DNA of 64,000 nt from Paramacrobiotus metropolitanus (Eukaryota > Tardigrada > Eutardigrada > Parachela > Macrobiotidae): the NCBI RefSeq assembly GCF_019649055.1, contig NW_026570234.1:806001-870000 (forward strand), in the 5' to 3' direction. Shown in pieces: positions 24,032 through 35,571 of this stretch (position 1 is the first letter of the stretch; the number at the start of each line of letters is the position of its first letter). The position numbers and the translations under genes are program-made. The notes under the pieces are model-generated. The model had not been told where the DNA came from. It made no database searches and was given only the letters and a program-made list of their open reading frames with translations.

Positions 24032-25821
24032 ATGGCAATGCTCTCTTTGTTTCACTATCCGGATAAAAGATGTCCACAGTCCTACTCGATTTACAGCCTT
24101 TTTGTTGTAATTTATTTGTTTTTTCCAGTAAAATCTTTTGTCGTAGCCCAAGGTAAGCAGCAGTTTGTACAGTATTTTTTTATTATTAAACGCAGCGCAA
24201 AGATACCTATGATGGTTATTATGCTACGATATTCAAATAACTGTGTAATATTTTTAACGATAGTTACTGTATTTTATTAACGTACATATATATGTATATA
24301 TATATATATATATATAGTGCGCATTTAATTTACACAAGTGCCGTTCAATTAATCAGTAACAGACTGTCTGGCGGAGAATGTCCGAACTGGAAACTTTACT
24401 CTATCCACGTCATTAACTTACACGGAAGGAGTGCCCGTTGGCGAAAATTGCGGTACGAGTAAATTGATCCATGATTTAAAACCTCTTTTTAATTCTCTTC
24501 TTCGTCAAGGTTTTCGACTCTTTCACATTTTCAGTTGGTCTGTGCGTTAATCGCACCGGCCCATATCCAGATGGCATGTTCTGGTATCCCGGCGCGATGC
24601 ATGAAGGATGCAGAGCGTACGTCAAATGTCAAAATGTAAATACCAGCTAATACAACGTGGAATATTGCATATCAGCCGATTTTTGCCGGTCTTGTGAACT
24701 AGAGCTAGATCTATGTATAAAATAATTAACAGTAAAGTTGTTAGCCCATTAGGACTTGCAATTTGTTAGTGCTAAATGCATAAGGACATCGTGAGAGTTA
24801 TGAAGTATGAAAGTAATTACTACGAGTACGAATAGAGCCACGGTACACTTGCCATAAAAAGAACGGTTATTTTCAGTGGGCTGCGGAAGTGTGGCTTTGT
24901 CCCGTTGGAGAAATCTTTGATGCGTAAGAAGCTGAATAATGGTGTAGCAATGCCACAGGTTATTTATTAGTCGCATTAAATATAAGCTTACATTTAAATT
25001 TTTACATTAAATCGTAAGTTTTGCAGCATTGTCGGCAGCTGCGCCGAACCGAGTGACGACAGGAGCGTCAGAAGACAGCAATGCGAGAGACCAGAGTCTG
25101 ACAGTTTAGCGTTTACGTCAGTTCTGGCAGAGGAATCAAGTACCCCCGAAGTGCGTAATTGCGACAATAAAACTTAACCGCACAAATTAAAATATTTACT
25201 GTGTGACGATTTCTAATATAGTTAGCAATAACATCGGAAGACCCTAGTAACCTTTCGGCGACAACCATAAGCTCCACCACAACCAACCACGAGCACAATA
25301 TAACCGACTTCTCCCACATTCTCGAACAAGTTAACGATCCACTTTCCCATGTTTACCCCGTTACCGAACCTATTACTACAACAACAGTTACGTCAACAAC
25401 AACGGAACGGGCAACGGAGAGTGTGCCGCGTCTGGGCACGGACGCAGCTGCAGCAAACCGGACACTCGTCAACAACGATACACAGAGCATTTCCTTCACA
25501 ACAGACGATGATGATGCTGCGGAAACTGATACCGCGTCGTCTGAGCCCGCGGAAATTGTGACGTCTACCGAGGATAACTCTGCGATTTCAACGGATAGCT
25601 TGCCGGAAACATCCACATTGGAATCACTTATTACTAGCACTGTCCAGAATTCTTATGTAGATTCTGATGCCGTGACCCTTGATGCCAAGTCTGGAGCAAC
25701 GGACGCATATACCAGGAAACAACAGCAAAAAGAAGAGATCAAATATCGTTTCTACAATTTCCCGGGTACTCTGCTGCGCATTCCAGTGCGGATTCGGGCT
25801 CGCGATAAGGAATCTGTTTAG
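24032..25821 (+). CDS. Secreted chitin-binding (CBM14) mucin-like protein
   Basis: Six exons join in phase: 24032-24152, 24363-24452, 24535-24635, 24877-24923, 25027-25150 and 25222-25821. They give 360 residues. The first exon encodes a signal peptide (SLFVVIYLFFPVKSFVVAQ). The mature protein has about eight cysteines within the next 120 residues. A peritrophin-A/CBM14-like core includes NRTGPYPDG, WYPGA, GCRAYVKCQN and WLCPVGEIFD. After the last Cys the C-terminal half is Ser/Thr/Asp-rich (TTTTVTSTTTE and similar runs), as in O-glycosylated mucins, with a short basic end. Such proteins bind chitin in cuticle or gut lining. The domain call rests on the pattern of cysteines and aromatic residues. 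The donor after exon 5 (GTGCGT) is weak, so that junction is the least certain. The start ATG follows no upstream in-frame coding. Confidence 0.8.
24285..24316. repeat. TA dinucleotide microsatellite
   Basis: An almost pure run of alternating T and A, interrupted once by a G. It lies in the first intron of the chitin-binding protein gene, shortly upstream of its second exon. Confidence 0.9.
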
Positions 25822-26448
25822 AATTGTTAACTTACACTGTCAAGATTTATCATACATGTATGATGACCTTCGAGAACCATACGAGTGCATTAAATGTTCA
25901 TATTTAACAGGAATTTGTTACTGTGCCACTGTGCATTAATATTACCTGAAGCAAAAGTTTCCGGGGTGATTAGTGCTAAACGAGAATATGTTGAACTACT
26001 AGTATGTTCCACTTCCTTTGAAAGGTGTGCCATGCGGGAATTATAGTAATATCGTTGTGTTTAAGAGTAAAATCGTTGGCAAACGTGGCAAAAATTTCAG
26101 ATTTTATACGTACAGTACATAGAAGTATTCATATTTCAAAATTTCGCGAAAGCCGTGCAAAGTTGCAAACAAACACCGACGCGGTTGTGTTATACCTGTA
26201 ACCTGGTATCTGTTGTCGTCCAACGGGCGGGCACCAGCAGGTTTGTGCGTAATGCGCCAATGCAGGTCCGTCGCGCGCCGTGAACTGTTCTCCTGGTTTT
26301 TTATGCACTGACCCTTGTGGATTTCGATTTATGCCCGTATTTTATTTACCTGAAAATCGAATTCTCCTTGCAATCCCTTTGTCTTCATAAATTTCGGATA
26401 TTCTTCGTTACCAGTTACTGTTTTCCTTATCGCCTTTTTATCGTTCAA
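25822..26448. other. Spacer before Maelstrom
   Basis: About 0.6 kb with no recognised gene. It holds the 3' UTR of the chitin-binding protein gene and the promoter and 5' UTR of the Maelstrom gene, both in the same direction. Confidence 0.4.
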
Positions 26449-28731
26449 ATGCCACCGAAGGCAAAACCAAACGGATACGCTTTGTTTGTCTTGGAGCAGA
26501 GTCGACTGAACCACATAGATCCCAGAGCTGGCTTCTCGAAATTCCAGGCGGAATGGAACGTGAGTGTTACCTACGAAACAGAAAGGCAATAATTTCAGTA
26601 ACATCTTTATTGTTGCTTTTCTCTAGGCTCTCGACAATTTTGGGAAGAACTACTACAAAGAAAAGGCGAAAGCACAGAAGGCCACCGCTTCAGCTAACAA
26701 GTATGAAGTTGATACCAGTTGAACAGTGCAAGTTGTAAGCTGCACAGTGTAGAGTTTACACTGTAAAGTGTAATTTAGTGTAAACGGTTACTAGTTTTGC
26801 CCTCGCCAGATTCTTGTAATGCTTTTATGATTCTTTTTTGCTCAAGGACCGAACATGTGCCTAAGAGAATTCTGTTTTCCGTTTTTCTCCAGAATGCTCT
26901 TATTTTTTGCAGCGCTGTGGATGGTGGAAATGTACAGGCGCCGCCGCCGCCACCAGTTTATGATCCGATTGCCAATATCGAAAATTTTCGCGCTAATAAT
27001 AAGCGCGCGTATCCCGATGATGGATACGATGATGATTTTGGCGATTATTACGACGACGAAGACATCTACGTGGAAAATGCACCCGCCATGGTTAAGAAAG
27101 TATTCCTGGTGGGCGACGACACTGGATTCACCACGGAAATGGTAGTCACAGCGGAACACGTGAACGTGGAGGAGGACAACGAACTGCTGGAAGTGCTAAC
27201 CAAAGACAGCGAACTCCTCCAGAATGTCCTCGAAGCATATCGTGATTTAAATGGTATTACCTGATTATTCGCATCTTTCAGTTGGGATTCATCATGATAT
27301 ATAATAATTAAAATGTATAATAATCGCTGGATTTGCACTGTTGTATTAAGTTCAAATAATAAGTTATCCTAATTGTTTATATTTACAATTTCCGAAAATT
27401 GTAATTGTCGTTGTTTCGTAAGTTTGATAGCGCTTGATCTTTTCTGTTCTTGTTTTTCTTTCTTGCTGGAGATTTTAATTGTGTGGTGAAATTCAACTTG
27501 TGCGTGCATTTTGCAGAAATTCGCAATTATCATGTGTTTGTCATGTCCTGCACGCCGGTGATTTTCGCGCAAGGCATAAAGAAAGGATCGAATCGACCAA
27601 TGAACCGGCCAGTGGAGATTGCCGTCAGTGCCTTCTCCATTCACAATGGTGTGGAAAAGGCGTTCTACCAAACATTTGTGTATCCTGGCATCATTCCCGA
27701 GATTGAAACGATTCACGCCAATGAATCAAGTTGGTTTCTCTAGAGTTTAGATTACTATTACCGGTGTACTTTTCGTGTGCGTTTAATTTATTTTGGCTTC
27801 CGTACTTGATTTTTATTGTAATCATCTCTGTAGAAAGGATCGTTTTGACGACTTGCCCCTTGCACTTGCAGGAGCAGAGTTTCATGGCATTCCACACAAT
27901 GAACAGCTTCTTGTGGATGACGATTGTTTTCAGTTTGACCAAAATGGATTTACATTGTCGCGCGACTATTACGAGATTAATCGTCAGGTGCTACGATTTA
28001 TGGGATACGATGGAAAAAATGAAGCACGCCTGCCTCCTTTACTGTGTTCTGGCAGCTACATCGGAATTACGGAAGCTTGTTTTCGTTGGTTGGCCGCGCA
28101 AGCCAGAAAGCAGGCAGTCGGGCGAAAATTACCAGGTGCGAGCGTTTTGGTATTTGTAGACTGTAGTAATTCGTTCTGTGATCTTCACGAATGTGACTAA
28201 TATTCGCATCCTTTTCCAGGTCTCCCGCAAGTTGCTTTCGGCAAGTTGGAAACGTTTATCCAGTTGGCACACCGTGCCCGTACAGCAAAAATGGAGATTA
28301 AAAAGGAAACTCCTTTATCTGCCCGGATTTAGAGAATTTTAAACCGGAAAGAGGCTTCCATCGGCATCTGTTGAAGTTGAGGTGTGCTGATATTATAATT
28401 TTTTTAAACATGTGATCGAAATTGCTATTGTGTAATCAGTGTAGATTTTCAGTTGCCCGTTTCACGCGAAATGTACTACAAACAAAATCTGCGCTTTGGG
28501 AGCGACTCAGGAAGCTTGGTAAGCGAGCCCGAAGCCGTATCTCGTGTCGTTTTGTTAGGAGTATGTTTAACCGTAATGCTGGGTGAGATGATGAAGTTTT
28601 TGGATTGTTGTTGCAGTTATCTGGCGCTATACAAGCTGCACGATGTTTATGGAATGCCGATAAAGGAACCATACGTGTATCTGGAAAAAGATGTAGTCGA
28701 GGAACAGAAAGCGCATTCGACTGCTTCATAA
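26449..28731 (+). CDS. MAEL: Maelstrom (piRNA pathway), with two frame breaks
   Basis: Exons: 26449-26559, 26627-26700, 26913-27253, 27517-27729, 27834-28135, 28220-28381, 28453-28518 and 28617-28731. The N-terminus is an HMG-box-like segment (MPPKAKPNGYALFVLE...NFGKNYYKEKAK), followed by an acidic Asp/Tyr-rich linker. The MAEL domain then has NRPVEIAVSAFSIHNGVE, FVYPGIIP and the metal-ligand region CPFHAKC...CALGA. Maelstrom acts in transposon silencing in germ cells. Two frame problems are seen. At 27729/27834 the best splice sites leave the phase one base short. In exon 6 the upstream frame hits TAG at 28330, while the conserved CPDLENF frame runs on, one base out, beside the A-run at 28300-28304. 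One extra base at each place would make the total length divisible by three (about 461 residues). Assembly indels or a pseudogene are both possible. An AATAAA lies at 29027-29032. Confidence 0.82.
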
Positions 28732-29198
28732 GTCCTACTTCTCTAGGCCTTTTCAGTCTTTTCATTAGTTTTTTTTCTGCCCTAGTCTTTCTTTGGCAGC
28801 AATATCGTTTGGTTGCTAATTACGTCTCCCCGGATTTTATAGAACCAAGGATTTTGTTTCCAACTTAGTTGGTTGTGCCACATTTGCATCAAATAGAAAT
28901 CTGAACCAGTTAACTTATTTTGACGGAGCAGTGTAGTTGTTGGTGAATGAGGGGCTTTGTTCCGAGTGTTTTTACGTTTCAATCAAATGCACGTACAGAA
29001 ACTTGATTTTACTGAGTGGATCAAAGAATAAATTCTTGAAAGAAGAAACAACCTGTCAATGAATTGCCCACACAAAGTTCGATCTAGAAAAGCTGCAATC
29101 GTACTAGAAAGCAGATAATTATTAATTTATTGTTAATACACAATCAACATTCACACCGCACCGACTGGCGAAAACGAAGTTAATCTGAAAACTTTTCT

Positions 29199-29885
29199 TC
29201 ATCTTTGCGCCGGAGTTCGGAAACTTGATGTACTTGCTCCGGTACGTGATGCACTCATCGTAATGGGCGTAATTGTCGTGCCAGCCAGTCCAGGCGTGCC
29301 AAACGTCCCCGGAAGACCAGCTGGACTGAAATCCGCGGTCGCACCAGCCGCAGCTGAATTCCGTAGCATATCCAGTTGGTCCACTCCTCTGGTCAGCAGA
29401 TTCCTCATAGAACTCAGTTCCATTTCCGTCAAATGGAACAGCTGAGCGTGCGCGTTGGAGCCCTGGATGTGCTTGGCCAAAGAGGCGCGTATTTTGGCCA
29501 AACGCAAATCCATAATATCTTTGATCAGACGACGAATCTCCAGACTGTTTGCCACATCGTCCACAAAGTACTCCAATGCAATCTGCGATAATTCCACATA
29601 ACACTCGGGCATTTCTGTAAACACTCCGGAGTTATACTCCTGTTCTTTCTTCTGCATAAGAAAATCCACGGACAACCAATCGGGAACTACCAGGCGACAC
29701 TCGCGACGTTTGCGAAAATACACGGCGACCCACAATGGAACTTCGATAGGAATCGACGGCTCAAAAGGACCGATATCCGCGCACAGCAGAGAAATTATAC
29801 CGTGGCGTTTCTGCGGTATGATGGTTACTCGTAGATCTTCTGCCAGGAATTCTAATTCGTTCGGATCAAACGGTCCTGTCGTCAT
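29199..29885 (-). CDS. GINS2: GINS complex subunit 2 (PSF2)
   Basis: An intronless frame of 228 residues. GINS2 is one of four subunits of the GINS complex, which joins CDC45 and MCM2-7 in the replicative helicase. Recognisable family segments are ELEFLAEDLRVTIIP near the N-terminus, GPFEPSIPIEVPLWVAVYF, CRLVVPDWL and the central helical part with EIRRLIKDIMDLRLAKIR. The first about 175 residues align with the usual 185-residue protein. The remaining C-terminal part is an Ala/Gly/Thr-rich extension (GLPGTFGTPGLAGTT), probably disordered. The ATG at 29885 gives MTTGPFDPNE, slightly longer than usual at the N-terminus. It is divergent from PRMT5 across about 730 bp and convergent with Maelstrom. 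Confidence 0.95.
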   Translation of the reverse strand: MTTGPFDPNELEFLAEDLRVTIIPQKRHGIISLLCADIGPFEPSIPIEVPLWVAVYFRKRRECRLVVPDWLSVDFLMQKKEQEYNSGVFTEMPECYVELSQIALEYFVDDVANSLEIRRLIKDIMDLRLAKIRASLAKHIQGSNAHAQLFHLTEMELSSMRNLLTRGVDQLDMLRNSAAAGATADFSPAGLPGTFGTPGLAGTTITPITMSASRTGASTSSFRTPAQR

Positions 29886-30615
29886 TGCGGATTAAATTCA
29901 AAAGTCATAAAGACTGAAATGCCTAAATGCTACCGACTGTATTAGGACTTCACTTAAGTGTGAACCAAACTGCAAACAGCTCCGCAGCACAGAAATTTGA
30001 TCTATCGGAGGGCCGTGGACGAACTAAATCGGGGTTTCGAAAAAGATTACGAACATCGCGTAACCACAGCCATTATTTTTCCAACTAAACTCTGATCTAA
30101 AAGTTCCAAACCGAAAATTCGTGAAAAATATGTCCTGCACCCAGAACTCATGGAACGTACAAATGGAAGGCGCGCATCTCCGCGTCACCGCGGAAGATAG
30201 TTGCGATTCGAGCCTATACAGAACGTAGCGCTGTCTCCTGGTGCGTTCGCCCCGAGATGCGCATAATATTGCCTTTAGAGTACGTAGTGCACGTTAAAAG
30301 GGGACTTTATCCGTACCCTCAGCCCGACCATTTTCGACAAAGCGTGTACGACCGCCGGGTTGCGGCGTAAGCCAAAACATAGCTTTGTGGTCGAGTGCTT
30401 ATTTTGTGTTACGTTTCCTGTTTTCACAGCGCAGATGTACGGTACATTGCGTCCTTTGTGTGCTAATTTTATCCCGTTTTACGTTTATATGTCATTCTTT
30501 AATTGTTACATAGCTTTTTTGATACTGTTTTTGATATATTTACTAGCAGTGGCTTAAAAGCTTGTGAAGGCTGTTTTACACGTAAAGTAGACTCACAATC
30601 AGCAGAGTTACACCA
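29886..30615. promoter_or_regulatory. Divergent promoter region, GINS2 / PRMT5
   Basis: 730 bp between two start codons pointing away from each other. No coding exon seen. No TATA box or specific factor site could be assigned with confidence. Confidence 0.5.
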
Positions 30616-33221
30616 ATGGAGCAATCAGCATGTGAATCCAGGTTAGCCATCGGCCTGGTTATCGATGCACCGGATGGGCTTTCAAAGGCTGATTTTAACT
30701 TGTCACAGAGAAAATTTCTGGATACTCTGTGTTGCTACAAATCTTTGGGACTGAGTTTCTGTATGGTACCGACAGTGAATGTGGAGCGGGAGAGAGAAAA
30801 GCCGCGCATGTGTGGTTCCATGCGCTATCTGCATTTGGCGCGGTTGCCAGCTTGTAGTTGCGGTCAGAATGGCGGATCGCATTTGCCGCTCAATATGGAG
30901 TGCGTGTATCCATCCGAAGACAGAGTAATGACGCCCGGAGATGCTGAATTATTGTCCACGGACCCTGATAATCGAGTTTGTGTGATGTTACCGTACCAAC
31001 CGGAAAAGGAGTTTCAGGTTAGTAACTGGACTTAACTGCGCCTGATGGGAGAATGGAATGTTGCGTGTCAGGCTATCAGATGTTTGAGTTTTTTCCTTTG
31101 CGATTATGTGTCCCTGCTGTGGTGCTGGAAAAATTGTTTGCCATTAGGTGACGGAAAACGCCGACATAGTTTGTAACTCGGAGAGAGGGAACGTTTGGGT
31201 GGAAGTGAATCTCGACGGCAGTGTGGAAAAGTCTAGTACGTGTTCTGGTTTACGCCATTTACCGGAGTCTGGAGCATTGAGTTGTTGTTGGATATTGTCG
31301 TATACTAATGATTTTGTTGTACTGATACACTTTTACGCTAGCGAACTACTGATACGTTTATCAAATTTATCAGCGTTAATAATTACTTAACTGTAGCGTT
31401 ATTACTGTTGTGGAAGATCGTACACAACGCTAACTTCGTTTATTTTGTATCTTGTGCAATGTAGCTGAGGAAGTTTGTCGGAACGAAAGAGTGCTCTCAC
31501 CGGAAGCTGCTCTTCGATATTTTCATCAGTTGATGATAAGCACCAGATATCACCCTAGAATATACGCTGCCCTGGCGTTGCCGCGTGATCTGTCAGCTTA
31601 CAACGAACGTCTGGATCACTGGGTCAGCGAGCCGGTAGACTGCGTTGTAGTGACCAGTGCGGCATTTGTTCCCGGCGAGAACGGACGGAATGTGCTGCAC
31701 ATGAAAGAATTGCATGACTTATTCCTGAAAAAACTTATCACCCTGAATCGCTGTGCGGTTTTATTGCGATTGCATCCTAATGAACTGAAGGAAAACCTGA
31801 TCAAGCGGTTTGTGGAAACTTTACGCGATCGTTATGCTTGCTGTGTGCCCACGCGCCGCTGTCGCCGTTCTGAGCGCTTGTATGGCACCATGCAACCATT
31901 GCACGATAATCTTTTGCCGGAGCAATACCACGGATTCGAAACTGATGTCAGAAAATACGAACTTTATGAGGCTGCTATTGGCGAAGCTATGAAGTTTTTA
32001 CGCACAAAGAGGTGGAGCGCAGACGTCAAAGCAGTTCCGCACGAGTTCGTGGTAGCGGTTCTAGGATGCGGAGGTGGCGCAATTGTCGACCGCGCCATTG
32101 CTGCAGCGGCCGCCCTTTCCGCAAAAGTAGGTTTTACGTATTACTGGATAACTACAGTACTATACAAATTAGGAAATAGCAAGCAAATGCAACTCCGGCG
32201 ATACGCATATTGTACATGTTTTTGGTCCTCTTAAGCAGGATTTTGAAGTTCCGGTAAAATATTGCTTTGATCGCGAGCTTCTTTGGACTTTGCAGGTACG
32301 GATATATGCCGTCGACAAAAACGTCAACGCAATTACACTTGCGACGGCGAAGAAAGGATGTTCGTGGAAAGACGTCGATGTGGTGATTGTGCAGAGTGAT
32401 ATGCGGTACTGGCGATGCCCGGAAAAGCTTGATATCATCGCTCATGAAATGCTCGGCTGCTTTGCTGACGATGAATGCTGTCCGGAATGTTTAGCCGTAC
32501 CGCAGAAGTTTCTGCAGCCGGATGGAATATCAATTCCATCGACATATTCCAGCTACCTTATGCCAATTTCCTCGACCCGACTGTACGGAGAAGTGCTTAA
32601 CAGCTCCAGCCGGCTGCTGGAGCATATGCAAGCATTTTACCCGAACCAGTTTGACTTTTTGGGATTTGCTTCGGAAGCTCGGGTTTTCTCGTTTCACCAC
32701 GGTCCGGACGCTTTAGGTGAGCCTATTAGCCTATTACTGTACCGGGCTTTATTTACTTCGAATAAATCGTTTTTAAGTTCATGTCGGATAGTATCCGCAT
32801 ATTCATTGTTCAATTAAAGCCCAATTCTCTTTTCTAAGAATTTGATACAATTGCAGTTGCGGGTTCACAAAGTTGTCGATTGGAGTATGTAGCGCTGACC
32901 GACGGTCTTCTGCACGGATTTGCCGGTAGCTTTGAAGCTGTGCTATTTCGAAACATCACTTTTTGCACTGGAATTGGGAGACGGACTCCAGGACTGCAGT
33001 CGTGGAATACCGTGTACTTTCCGCTGATTCAGCCGGTCTTTATCAACAAGAACGATCCCATTCATTTGGAGTTTAGCCGTCATGTAGGAACGGCAGCTGT
33101 ATGGTATGAATGGAAACTTGTGGAACCTAAATGTTCCAGAATTCATAATTTGAATGGAACGAGGCTCACCTTTCCGCTGACTGTGGCAAAAGCCACAGAA
33201 CCGAATTTGTGCGAATACTGA
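30616..33221 (+). CDS. PRMT5: Protein arginine methyltransferase 5
   Basis: Five exons join in phase: 30616-31017, 31148-31235, 31465-32126, 32296-32716 and 32857-33221. They give 645 residues (human about 637). PRMT5 makes symmetric dimethylarginine on histones, Sm proteins and, in germ cells, Piwi proteins, usually with MEP50. Seen here: the N-terminal TIM-barrel part, then PLHDNLLPEQYHGFE with the specificity Phe, and the SAM-binding strand LGCGGGAIVD. Next come SDMRYWRCPEKLDII, the double-glutamate loop HEMLGCFADDE, and the C-terminal beta-barrel with LLHGFAGSFEAVLF and VWYEWKLVEP. The SAM loop is unusual: GCGGG where other PRMT5 proteins have GxGRG. A polyadenylation hexamer AATAAA is at 33537-33542. 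Start chosen as the only in-frame ATG before the conserved region. Confidence 0.96.
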
Positions 33222-33642
33222 CGACTCGTGTGCACTACCCGGCACCTGGAGCGTTCCTTAAACCTGTGTCATTACAGTAATTGTTTTCTGTTTTCCTTCT
33301 GTTTTGCGGATGATCGTGTATTTTGGTTTTGCGAATGGATGTCTTTGTGGCCAGTTAGTGTCCGGTGTCTTGACACACTGACGACAGTTCTTTTCACTAG
33401 TTACTAGCTAGTGATTTTATACCATGTGTTTGAATTTCTTGAGTTTGAATTTTTGGGGTATGGAACGTTGTCACGTTATTGTTTCACTGGATAGAAGGTT
33501 TTTTGAGTTTTACCGCGAAGGCCATTGCCGTTGCTGAATAAATACAGGATAGTTTTCTATCACAATTATCCGACTTCAAAACATCACTCAGAAGCGAATT
33601 AGACTTTATTCCGTGCATCCGATAATAAATAATAATCACTCT
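33222..33642. other. Convergent 3' spacer, PRMT5 / MPPE1
   Basis: About 420 bp between converging stop codons. It holds the PRMT5 3' UTR with AATAAA at 33537-33542. No other element seen. Confidence 0.5.
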
Positions 33643-35571
33643 TTATTTTTTTAATTTTGAGCTTGCTTTAAAACGAAATGTTATGATGAGACCACCCAAA
33701 ACAATCAAAGAAATTAACAATCCATATAAAAAGAACACAGTGTGCTCGTTGGGTAAATGGCATCGGCCGACCTTCAGTTCCGATTTGCAGACCGAAACCT
33801 GCAATGTTTATTAAAATTAGATGCAAAAGTCACAGGCATTACAACAAAACGCACTGCGGGGAAAACAAACCATTAAAAAGGACGGATTTATTTTATTGCG
33901 CCAGTTGAATGACGCAACCGTCCATTCAGGAGCCGGCTCGCCGTCCTGCAGAAAATGCTCCTGGTAGCAGCCGTGGTGTGTGTGACCGCTAAATAGCGCG
34001 CGAGGAGACAATTTTTCCAACAACTAAACAAAAACCTCGAGTTCAAATTCCAAAGAACGTACAAGTACTAAAACACAGTTACACCAACCTCTTGGGAAGC
34101 TTCTCTGCTAAGGCAATCCCATTTTGGTCGGAACGAGATATTCTTTTCGGAAGACGGGGCCGCATCGTCTTGCGAGCATTCAGCGTCCGATTCACGATAC
34201 AAGGGAAAATGCTAAATCCAAAGCAATAAAAAATATGAAAAACGAAAATAACGATATCAAAAAATAATCGCTATGTATAGCTCGGCATATCAAAGCTAAA
34301 AAGTCAGTTTAAAAGAACGATCCATTTTTCGGGTAACTTTACATCAATTAGTGTATGTACCTGTAACACTACAGGCCGAACTTCTGCCTTATTCAGGGAT
34401 CGAGATAGATCGGACAGCAGTTTCTGAGCTTCTCTGCACATGGTACAACCATCGTTTTCAAATGCCATACTGTTTAGTATAACAAAATCCATTCCGCTGA
34501 GTGAATACCGATAAACGCTTTTTGGAACAAACCGTCTCTCAAATCTCGATCGGCCTTTATCCGAAATCCTATGTCAAACAAATTTCAGAGATGCGGCAGC
34601 AAGCTGCAACAGTGAAGTGACTGAACATCATCAGAACATGCTCACTTGTAGTGAAAGCCGATATCGTGATTTCCCGCCGCACATATTAAAGGAATATGAG
34701 ATGGAACGGAAAAAATTACGCGAAACCTTCGCAAATCTTCCTCAAACTGTTGCAGCGATGTAACATCAGCTTTGTCAAACAAATCACCTGCAATGTAGAT
34801 AAAAGATATTACTGTAACACTTTACGACAGAAACAATAGTACTCTGTATATGTTTCTATTATACAATGTTCAGGAAACTCAAGCTTCATTTCGAAATGAC
34901 GTAGTCGACAAAACGAATAAATGAAATAATAAATTTATATTTGACAGCAAAAAAATTTTGTTGAATAATGTTTATTAAAGCATAACGAGAGATCCCATAA
35001 AAAAGGGAAATTGCGAATTTGGTAACAATAATTTACAAAGATATACGCTCACAGTGATTACTAGTGCTGATTAATGGGTCCAAGTGTTCAAAGTTTTGAA
35101 AGGCACATTTTATTTTTTAATTGTTCAATCTCGTATGGAAAAAGTCACAAACCTAACCCAATATGAAAACCACAGCAGGTTGCAGCAAATACAGCGCTGT
35201 CTGGAACGATCGCCACATCTGCCACTCCCTGCAAAAACACCTCGGCTTAAAGATGGTACATCAGGCAAGCGTTTGCACGTCCTCGCTGATCACCTTCGGG
35301 CTTTATCGAGCCAGTGCGCCCACGGACCCAGAACATGGGTGTCCGCCAATATCATGGCGCGAAGTGGCGCTTCTTCTCCTCCTTGACCATCCAAGCATTG
35401 TAACGCTGGCCAGCTGCACCACCAGATGCTGGCAAAATAAATCAGATACTCGCAATAAAATACGCCAATGCAAAAAGTGCCAAGAGTAACATAAAATATA
35501 TGGTGGGAAGATAAAGATGAACGATGTAGATGATGCCTCCAGCCAGTGCGAAGCAACTGCCGTATCTTCAT
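33643..35571 (-). CDS. MPPE1: Metallophosphoesterase 1 (PGAP5), GPI-anchor remodelling
   Basis: Seven exons join in phase: 35294-35571, 35158-35228, 34646-34787, 34361-34568, 34089-34211, 33871-34023 and 33643-33798. They give 376 residues (human about 396). MPPE1 removes an ethanolamine-phosphate side chain from GPI anchors in the early secretory pathway, helping cargo leave the ER. All metal-binding motifs are visible: [23 protein letters not shown] and GHTHHGC. An N-terminal TM helix ([18 protein letters not shown]) and a C-terminal TM helix ([18 protein letters not shown]) are followed by the tail KLKK, a likely ER-retrieval signal. The start is taken at MKIRQ. An in-frame ATG 27 bp further upstream (35598) is possible. 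Divergent from ORC2. Confidence 0.95.

Noticed and set aside
28324-28332. TAG at 28330 as the true end of Maelstrom
   Set aside because: Downstream exons in the shifted frame carry the conserved Cys/His site and join well, so the stop is more likely due to a frame error.
34497-34508. A 12-nt GT...AG segment first read as an intron in MPPE1
   Set aside because: Too short to be spliced; reading through keeps the frame ([11 protein letters not shown]) and matches the family length.
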